This document shows positions 59,077-64,000 of a stretch of DNA of 64,000 nt, piece after piece. This stretch comes from Jidongwangia harbinensis (GTDB taxonomy: Bacteria; Actinomycetota; Actinomycetes; Mycobacteriales; Micromonosporaceae). A program made the translations under genes and the position numbers. Below the pieces are notes generated by a model, which was given only the letters and a program-made list of their open reading frames with translations, had not been told where the DNA came from and made no database searches. How positions within the stretch are numbered: position 1 is the first letter of the stretch; each line of letters opens with the position of its first letter. Location: NCBI RefSeq assembly GCF_020216025.1, contig NZ_JAIWNC010000009.1, forward strand, positions 238,234 to 302,233, written 5' to 3'.

Positions 59077-59553
59077 ATGGGGGAGGCGGAGGTGGAAGTG
59101 CCTACCGCATCTGACGTTAGGTCCTTCCTCCAAGGAATAGATAAATGTAATCGCATTATGGAGCAGTTCACCGTTGACTTGCTGATGCGCTTCGATTTTC
59201 CGGAAGAAACGACGCTTACGCATCAAACGAGAATCGAAGAAGACGCGGGAGTCATCGGCGTTAGCCTGCATCATACTTTCGTGATCCCGTCCCGCTCGTC
59301 AGTCAGCGATGAAGTGAGTGAGCTGCAGTTCGTCGGAGGAATTTCCCTGGGGGCTGCACGATGTGGCGTTGAGGGTAAGGCTCAAGGAATCTTGGAGGAG
59401 TCGATGGGAGATTTACGGTCAGGACTTCATGTCTTCTTTGAAGCTCGCGAAGAAGTCGACTTTACTCAAGCCTTGGATAGATTGGAGATCGCGGTTCGCG
59501 CGATAAGCGCCTTAACCGATATCCCGACAAGGCTGGGAATCCGAATACTGTAA
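59077..59553 (+). CDS. low-GC hypothetical protein, possible orphan immunity protein
   Basis: ATG 59077; 158 residues, acidic, no signal peptide. Helical N-terminus (VRSFLQGIDKCNRIMEQFTV), central beta part (GVIGVSLHHTFVIPS, ELQFVGGISLG), helical end. It uses rare TTA and other AT-rich codons (e.g. GATTTACGG ~59412). I do not recognise the family. It lies 3 nt behind the preceding small gene and ends 30 nt before the right 39-bp repeat, inside the toxin island, which fits a passenger immunity gene without its toxin. Confidence 0.6.
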   Translation: MGEAEVEVPTASDVRSFLQGIDKCNRIMEQFTVDLLMRFDFPEETTLTHQTRIEEDAGVIGVSLHHTFVIPSRSSVSDEVSELQFVGGISLGAARCGVEGKAQGILEESMGDLRSGLHVFFEAREEVDFTQALDRLEIAVRAISALTDIPTRLGIRIL

Positions 59554-59582
59554 TCAAGCCCTGTGGCATTCGCACCTGAGTA

Positions 59583-59621
59583 GCGGTCGCCACCGCGATG
59601 TCACATCACCTGCTGTGACGC
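59583..59621 (+). repeat. 39-bp direct repeat, right copy
   Basis: Second copy of 51315-51353 (38/39). Here it continues into a full palindrome and the 3' end of the beta-propeller gene, so this side probably keeps the original junction downstream of the response regulator. Confidence 0.85.
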
Positions 59622-59634
59622 GATGCGCGGTGGC
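59589..59634. terminator. nested hairpin, probable terminator
   Basis: Outer arms GCCACCGCG (59589-59597) and CGCGGTGGC (59626-59634) and inner arms GTCACA (59600-59605) and TGTGAC (59614-59619) are perfect. It lies 15 nt from the stop of the beta-propeller gene. Confidence 0.65.
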
Positions 59635-59648
59635 GGCCCGCTTCACGA

Positions 59649-60821
59649 TCAGGGCGCGTACGCCTTGAGGGTGTCTCCGTGCACCGCGTACAGGCGGCCG
59701 CCGGCCACCACCACGTGCTGGTCGGCATACAGCCCACCGACCGGCCAGCCGAACGACGCCACCGCGCCGGTCGCCGCGTGCAGAATGCCGGCGTTGGTGT
59801 AGACCAGCCCACCGGCGCGCACCGGCTGACCGCTGTCATCCTCGAAATACGTCACCCACAGCCGCTTACCGTTCTTGACGTCCAGCGCCTCCACGCCCTC
59901 GCCCATCTCGCGGTAGACCCGCCGTCCATCCGTGGCGACCAGACCGGCACTCTTCTTCGCGGTCCACACCAGTGCGCCGTTCGAAGCCTTCAGGCACACC
60001 AGATTCCCGCCGTCGTCCGAGACGAAGAACCGATCCCCGGCCGGGCTCGCCGAACGGCCGTACCATCGCTTGGTCTTGCTCCAGAGCACCTTGCCGGTAG
60101 TGACCGACACCGCGGCCGTGATCGCCTTGTCGGCCCGGCCCACCAGCAACCTGCCGTTCGCCGACACCCCCGCCGACGAGTACGACCGCAGGTTCCACCG
60201 CGCCTTGCCGTCACTGACCCGGAACGCGTGCACGGCCGCCTCATCCGACATCGACGAGCCGGCGACCACCACCACGCCCTTGTCGACCACCAGGGATTCG
60301 ACGGGTGCGCCGATGCTGACCATCCAGCGCTGTTTACCGGTGGCGACGTCGACCGCGAACACGTTGCCGTCGGGATCGCTCTGCGACTGGCACGAGCTGT
60401 TGCCGATCAGCAGCAGCCCGCCGGACACCGCCAGGTGCGGGGTGGTCTCGTCCTCCGGGTAGCCCCACTCGTCGTGCCACAACGGCGCGCCGGTCGCCGC
60501 GTGGTAGGCGCCGATGCCGCTCTCATCGGCCAGGAAGAGCCGTCCGTTCGCAATCAACGGCTCGGCACGGCCGGTGCAGGAGTCCGCCACGTCCGGCAGG
60601 GTGACGTGCCAGCGGTGGGTGATGTCGTTGATCGTGGCGGCGTTGACGACCGACTCTTCCGGGTTGTAAAAGGCCCGCTGTGGGCCGTAGCCCGGTTGCG
60701 TCCAGCCGGTGCTGGCAGCAGCCAGCGCCGGGTAGATGAGGCCGGAACCGACCAGCGCCGAGACAGCGACCGCTGCCAGGCCGATCCGCCAGGATCGGGA
60801 TTTCAATGACACAGCAAGCAC
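59649..60821 (-). CDS. secreted PQQ-type (eight-bladed) beta-propeller protein
   Basis: GTG start 60821 with GGAGGG 4 nt upstream; longer frames have no site. 390 residues: signal peptide (~1-35), then repeated PQQ-like blades with the AxxGxxxW pattern (AATGAPLWHDEW, VATGKQRWMVSI, VSDGKARWNLRS, VTTGKVLWSKTK, ASNGALVWTAKK, VKNGKRLWVTYF). No dehydrogenase active-site motifs are evident, so it is a binding or scaffold protein rather than an alcohol dehydrogenase. Convergent with the gene island to its left. Confidence 0.85.
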   Translation of the reverse strand: MLAVSLKSRSWRIGLAAVAVSALVGSGLIYPALAAASTGWTQPGYGPQRAFYNPEESVVNAATINDITHRWHVTLPDVADSCTGRAEPLIANGRLFLADESGIGAYHAATGAPLWHDEWGYPEDETTPHLAVSGGLLLIGNSSCQSQSDPDGNVFAVDVATGKQRWMVSIGAPVESLVVDKGVVVVAGSSMSDEAAVHAFRVSDGKARWNLRSYSSAGVSANGRLLVGRADKAITAAVSVTTGKVLWSKTKRWYGRSASPAGDRFFVSDDGGNLVCLKASNGALVWTAKKSAGLVATDGRRVYREMGEGVEALDVKNGKRLWVTYFEDDSGQPVRAGGLVYTNAGILHAATGAVASFGWPVGGLYADQHVVVAGGRLYAVHGDTLKAYAP

Positions 60822-61454
60822 AGACCCTCCAGGGTTCCCCGTTACATGCACACCGCATGCCGCTATGGATAACGTACGAAGGGTCCTTATTGCGCGTACG
60901 CCAAATGAGTGCAATGTCGCCTACGCGACGCCGCCTGTGGGAGTCCGTAGAAAGCTCTTCGATCTGCTTGAGCGTCCTCAAGGGTGCGGTGCGCGAAGGC
61001 AGCCGGCGCACCACCGCGAGCAACACGGCAAAGCCGGGCGCGCGGTCGTGAGGGTGTTGGACCGCGACGCCCGGTCTGCCTACTGTACCGAAAGACATCG
61101 CCTCGGGCGATCTTCGATCAGAACACAGAACTTCTGCCACCCACAGGGAACGTAGAGTTACGCCACTCGGATCCTCCCTTCTCTTTGATGGCCGTGAACC
61201 AGCCTTTCCTGCGCGCTCGGCGTCGCGCCCCTAAGGGTGGAAAGCGCCTGTCGACGGCGTAGCTACACAGTCACCCGAGCCGGCTCGTCCCGGAACGTCA
61301 GATGAACAGGAATTTGAAGGGAATTCCGGGAACCGAGAAGGGAGTTCGGCGTTCGGACCAGGGAACCTTCAAGCCCAAATTCCCTATAGCGGGACCAATA
61401 TCGGCTTGGCTACGATGACTGTGCCAAGCGGTTCGTACCCAAGAGGAGTTCAAG
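60822..61454. other. intergenic region, divergent promoters
   Basis: 633 bp between two divergent genes. No reading frame looks real. Near the plus-strand gene are paired GGGAATT (61319) / AATTCCC (61377) arms and a TACGAT box (~61411), candidate operator and -10. An AT-richer stretch at ~60860-60920 could serve the minus-strand gene. Confidence 0.4.
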
Positions 61455-62876
61455 GTGGGGTCCCTGCGGCAGAGCCCTAACCACCTGTTCAGACGCGCTC
61501 GCCAGCGTCTTGGCTACAGCCGGCAGGATCTTGCGGATACGGTCAATCAGCTGCTGCCGCAGTACTGCGTGCTCACGGCCAACGACATCGGGAAGATCGA
61601 AAGGGGTGTCGTCACATACCCGCGCGAGTTGAGACGGGCGGCATTGCGCACGGTTCTTCAAGCGCGAGTCGACGCCGACATAGGGCTGGCCAACGTGCGG
61701 CGTCGCCCCACGGACGGTGACCCCGCTTTCTCGGGTCCACCAATGTCGAACGAGCGGGGGGAATCCGCCCGGATTCCGGTGCGATTCGGCGGCGAGGTGA
61801 TAGGGCAATTGGTCCTGCAGATAGGTGCTGTCGAAGCGCTGACGGCCTCCAGAGTCACTCTCCAGACTGACGGCATGGCCGCACAGGTCGAACTCCGTCC
61901 AGTCAATACGACCGGCTTCAGCCATGCTGACGGCGTCGAGGGCGGCCTGGGCACCGCAGTTGACAGCCTCGACAGCTTCCTGACCGTCACGCGGCTCCTG
62001 GCCAGTCAGAGGCAGTCGGTTGCGCCCGATGTACTCATCGCTCTGGTCGAAGCGCATCGCGACTGCTTGTCGGTGCTCTTTCGCAGGGCAAGCTCAGACA
62101 CGCTCCGCGCTGACATCGGCGCTCTACTCGGTGAAGCATCCATAGTGGCAAGCCGCTTGTGGAGCGCCCAAGGGAACCGATCGATGGCTCTCGCGCACTG
62201 CGCCAACGCCCGGAGCCTTGCAGAGGAGCTCGGGATTCCGGCGCTGGGCGCGACCGCGAGAATCTTCGAAAGCAACTTGCATTCCGAGGCGGCCACCCTG
62301 ATCGGCCGCGACGGCGATGTCATGCTCGGCCTCAGGATGCTGGAGGAAGCATCTACGCTAGCCGGGAGCCTCGGCCCGGCGGCCCGCGCGAGGATCGGCG
62401 CTGAACAGGCACAGGCCTACGCCGTGCTGCAGCTTCCGAACGAGTGTGAGAAGGCACTCGACCGGGCGAGAACAGCAGTCCAGGACATCCACGTCGGCGA
62501 CCGCAGCGGCCTCTTCAGCGATTGGAGTGCCGCTCGACTTCGGGTGTACGAGGGCACCTGCAAGCTGCTCCTCGGCCAACCCGAGGAAGCGGTGGCGGTG
62601 CTAACCGAAACCTCACGCAACCTGGAGGCCGACCACGGCAACATCAATGTGCTTCTGGCAGCTCGCGTCGACCTGGCCAGTGCCTACGCCGAGAGCGGGG
62701 AGCCCGAGATGGCCTGCGACGTGCTTGCCAATGCCTACGAGCATCTGGCCAGTATCGGGAACCGCAGAGGAATCAACCGTGCGTATCGCGCGCGCGAGCG
62801 GCTCGACCGCTGGGAGACGCAACGGCCGGTCCGGGAACTCGACCAGAAGCTCATGCGGGCTGCACAAGCGACGTAA
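61455..62876 (+). CDS. XRE-type regulator with TPR-like C-terminus
   Basis: GTG 61455 after GAGGAG. 473 residues: an XRE helix-turn-helix (~8-65, LFRRARQRLGYSRQDLADTV and LTANDIGKIERGVVTYP), a central region ~90-170, then helical repeats of TPR type (~180-460, MALAHCANARSLAEELGIP, MLGLRMLEEASTLAGSLG, ASAYAESGEPEMACDVLANA). Similar proteins occur next to small metabolic or developmental genes in actinomycetes. It overlaps the convergent HAD gene by 26 nt at the 3' ends. The regulon is unknown. Confidence 0.85.
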   Translation: MGSLRQSPNHLFRRARQRLGYSRQDLADTVNQLLPQYCVLTANDIGKIERGVVTYPRELRRAALRTVLQARVDADIGLANVRRRPTDGDPAFSGPPMSNERGESARIPVRFGGEVIGQLVLQIGAVEALTASRVTLQTDGMAAQVELRPVNTTGFSHADGVEGGLGTAVDSLDSFLTVTRLLASQRQSVAPDVLIALVEAHRDCLSVLFRRASSDTLRADIGALLGEASIVASRLWSAQGNRSMALAHCANARSLAEELGIPALGATARIFESNLHSEAATLIGRDGDVMLGLRMLEEASTLAGSLGPAARARIGAEQAQAYAVLQLPNECEKALDRARTAVQDIHVGDRSGLFSDWSAARLRVYEGTCKLLLGQPEEAVAVLTETSRNLEADHGNINVLLAARVDLASAYAESGEPEMACDVLANAYEHLASIGNRRGINRAYRARERLDRWETQRPVRELDQKLMRAAQAT

Positions 62877-63567
62877 CGGCTTCGACCACAGCCACCGGGT
62901 CGAGGCTGTCCAGTATCGCGTCAGGCTTGGACTCCGCCAGCTCTTCGCGACTGGCGCGGTGGGTGACCACGACCACCCTAAATCCAGCTGAGCGTGCGCA
63001 GGCGATGTCGTTCGGAGCGTCCCCAATCACCACGGTCCGAGCTGGTTCAAGGCCGTGGCCATACGACACCAGGTACCGGTTCGCCACTACTGACGGCAAC
63101 GAGAACCGGTCGCGCGCATCGGATCCGTAGCCACCGATGCTGAAATCGATGTACTGGTCAAGGCCTGTCGCCTGGAGCTTGATTTCGGCAGCGGACCGCA
63201 GATTGCCGGTGAGGACGGTCTGAACGAAACCGTGTCGGTGGAGGGCCGTGATCGAATCCGCGGCACCGGGGTAAGCCGGCTGCACGCGGGCCACCTCAGC
63301 CCGGCCGCGCGCCATGATCTGTGACATCACGTCCCCGAAACGCCGCAAACCTTCCTCCGCCACGGCCGGCGACATACCCGACGCGACCGCTGTATCAACG
63401 ACGATTGACTCGTCGGTGTAGCCGTGGACCTTCTTCGCGGGGAAGACAACGTTCGACTCGGCCAACTCGTACGTTCGCGCAATGGCCCGACGCAGCCATC
63501 GGAGATCGGCAGGGATGAGGGTGCCGTCCACGTCCCACACCACGACGCCAGCTATCCGGCTGTCCAT
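62851..63567 (-). CDS. HAD-family phosphatase
   Basis: ATG 63567; 238 residues. Motif I VVWDVDGTLIP (nucleophile and acid Asp), motif II VLTGN, Lys in the IKLQATGL region, motif III VIGDAPNDIACARSAG. A helical cap with KVHGYTDESIV places it with beta-phosphoglucomutase/phosphoglycolate-phosphatase-like C1-cap members. Substrate unknown; cytoplasmic. A longer frame to 63633 is possible but would enter the terminator of the next gene. Confidence 0.88.
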   Translation of the reverse strand: MDSRIAGVVVWDVDGTLIPADLRWLRRAIARTYELAESNVVFPAKKVHGYTDESIVVDTAVASGMSPAVAEEGLRRFGDVMSQIMARGRAEVARVQPAYPGAADSITALHRHGFVQTVLTGNLRSAAEIKLQATGLDQYIDFSIGGYGSDARDRFSLPSVVANRYLVSYGHGLEPARTVVIGDAPNDIACARSAGFRVVVVTHRASREELAESKPDAILDSLDPVAVVEAVTSLVQPA

Positions 63568-63619
63568 CACGCGATCGTCGCACGGTCGAGCTCGTGCCAC
63601 GAGGTCCAGGGCTGAAGCA

Positions 63620-63659
63620 AGAGGCCGCCCCACCGCCTGACGGCGATGGGGCGGCTTCT
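63620..63659 (-). terminator. long hairpin terminator, copy 2
   Basis: AGAGGCCGCCCCACCGCC, loop TGAC, GGCGATGGGGCGGCTTCT, an ~18-bp stem with two mismatches or wobbles, 14 nt beyond the stop of the surface-protein gene. Near copy of 58331-58368. Confidence 0.75.
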
Positions 63660-63672
63660 ACTAGCTGGCGGT

Positions 63673-64000
63673 TCAGGCGACCTTGCGGCGCCGAACCATC
63701 CGGCGCGTGGCAACCGCGCCACCCGCCAGCGCCACCACGCTGAGCGCGACCACGGTCAGCTCGGCCCCGCCGGTCGTCGACGAGGTCGACGTCAGCGAGG
63801 TCGTGCCCGTGCCGGTCAGGTCGGTGGTGACGGACGCCGGCTTGATGACCCAGCCGCCGGAGCCCTTCTTCTTGTCGAGGACGTAGACCATGACGGTCGC
63901 CGTCTTCTTGGACGTCTTGCCCGTTGCCTTGATCTGCACGGTGCCGGGCTTCGACATCTTGACGTTGATGCTGAACTTGCCGTTCTTGTCCGTGTAGACC
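63673..64000 (-). CDS. membrane-anchored surface protein, 3' part only (runs off window)
   Basis: The C-terminal ~109 residues: Ig-like beta region, Ser/Thr-rich linker (TGTGTTSLTSTSSTTGG), membrane helix LTVVALSVVALAGGAVA and basic tail RRMVRRRKVA, typical of a wall-associated protein held by a C-terminal helix, without LPxTG. The start lies beyond the window. It is the apparent parent of the truncated copy at 58382-58750. Confidence 0.8.
   Translation of the reverse strand, partial: VYTDKNGKFSINVKMSKPGTVQIKATGKTSKKTATVMVYVLDKKKGSGGWVIKPASVTTDLTGTGTTSLTSTSSTTGGAELTVVALSVVALAGGAVATRRMVRRRKVA

Noticed and set aside
51354..59582. Calling the island an integrative conjugative element or prophage
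   Set aside because: No integrase, relaxase, replication or phage structural gene between the repeats.
60523..61140. Possible gene in the divergent gap left of the XRE/TPR regulator
   Set aside because: It overlaps the start of the beta-propeller gene, lacks a ribosome site and has an irregular composition.
63673..64000. Sortase-anchored (LPxTG) protein
   Set aside because: The C-terminus has a membrane helix and basic tail but no LPxTG, LAxTG or similar motif before it.

Overview
The window is high-GC actinobacterial DNA. Coding is dense, GTG/TTG starts are common, and there are AfsR/SARP-type regulators, an XRE/DUF397 pair, ALF-repeat and RHS polymorphic toxins, and many secreted enzymes with lectin or FG-GAP modules. 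This fits a filamentous, saprophytic member of the Micromonosporaceae (Actinoplanes-like) or a relative; the genus is inference. I saw no rRNA, tRNA, CRISPR array, transposase or integrase.

Layout. 1-8.4 kb: RHS polymorphic toxin (5' end outside the window) with a Hint domain, a small C-terminal toxin and an overlapping immunity gene. It is followed by a deleted, frameshifted RHS cassette ending in a GIY-YIG-like toxin with a DUF4240-like immunity gene. 8.5-14.7 kb: an orphan HipB-like regulator with a decayed second copy, a DUF3152 lipoprotein, a large secreted alpha/beta hydrolase, a basic-secretory-protein metallopeptidase and a small secreted protein. 14.8-19.4 kb: a SARP/NB-ARC/TPR regulator and a secreted tripeptidyl-aminopeptidase-like hydrolase. 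19.5-26.6 kb: an unusual RiPP-like locus with an ABC exporter, PqqD-type recognition protein, HPr-kinase-like enzyme, a precursor peptide carrying two lasso-type leader motifs, a nucleotidyltransferase, a methyltransferase, a DUF692/MNIO oxidase and then a cupin. No lasso cyclase or lasso leader protease is present. 26.7-31.6 kb: a repeat protein of unknown function, a DUF397/XRE pair, a CxxC mini-protein, and a LuxR-type regulator translationally coupled to a secreted protein.

31.8-40.2 kb: three secreted ALF-repeat proteins in a row. The third ends in a RelA/SpoT-fold (toxSAS-like) toxin domain followed 3 nt later by a putative immunity gene. 40.3-51.4 kb: an NB-ARC/TPR regulator, an S8 protease with FG-GAP repeats, an S1-type protease, a GH5 cellulase with a CebR-like operator, a PETase/cutinase-type polyester hydrolase, and a NarL-type two-component system. 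51.3-59.6 kb: an 8.2-kb island flanked by 39-bp direct repeats that duplicate the end of the response-regulator gene. It holds a catalytically dead trypsin-like lectin protein, a 1347-residue ALF/Hint toxin with a HEAT-like immunity gene, a broken surface-protein gene and two low-GC unknown genes. 59.6-64 kb: a PQQ-type beta-propeller protein, an XRE/TPR regulator, a HAD phosphatase and the intact copy of the surface-protein 3' end running off the window.

The main themes are interbacterial toxin-immunity modules that have been shuffled (toxin tips and immunity genes look AT-richer than their carriers), secreted polymer degradation, and a RiPP locus whose enzyme set does not match any standard class I know. 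All functions are inferred from the sequence and general family knowledge; no searches were run.
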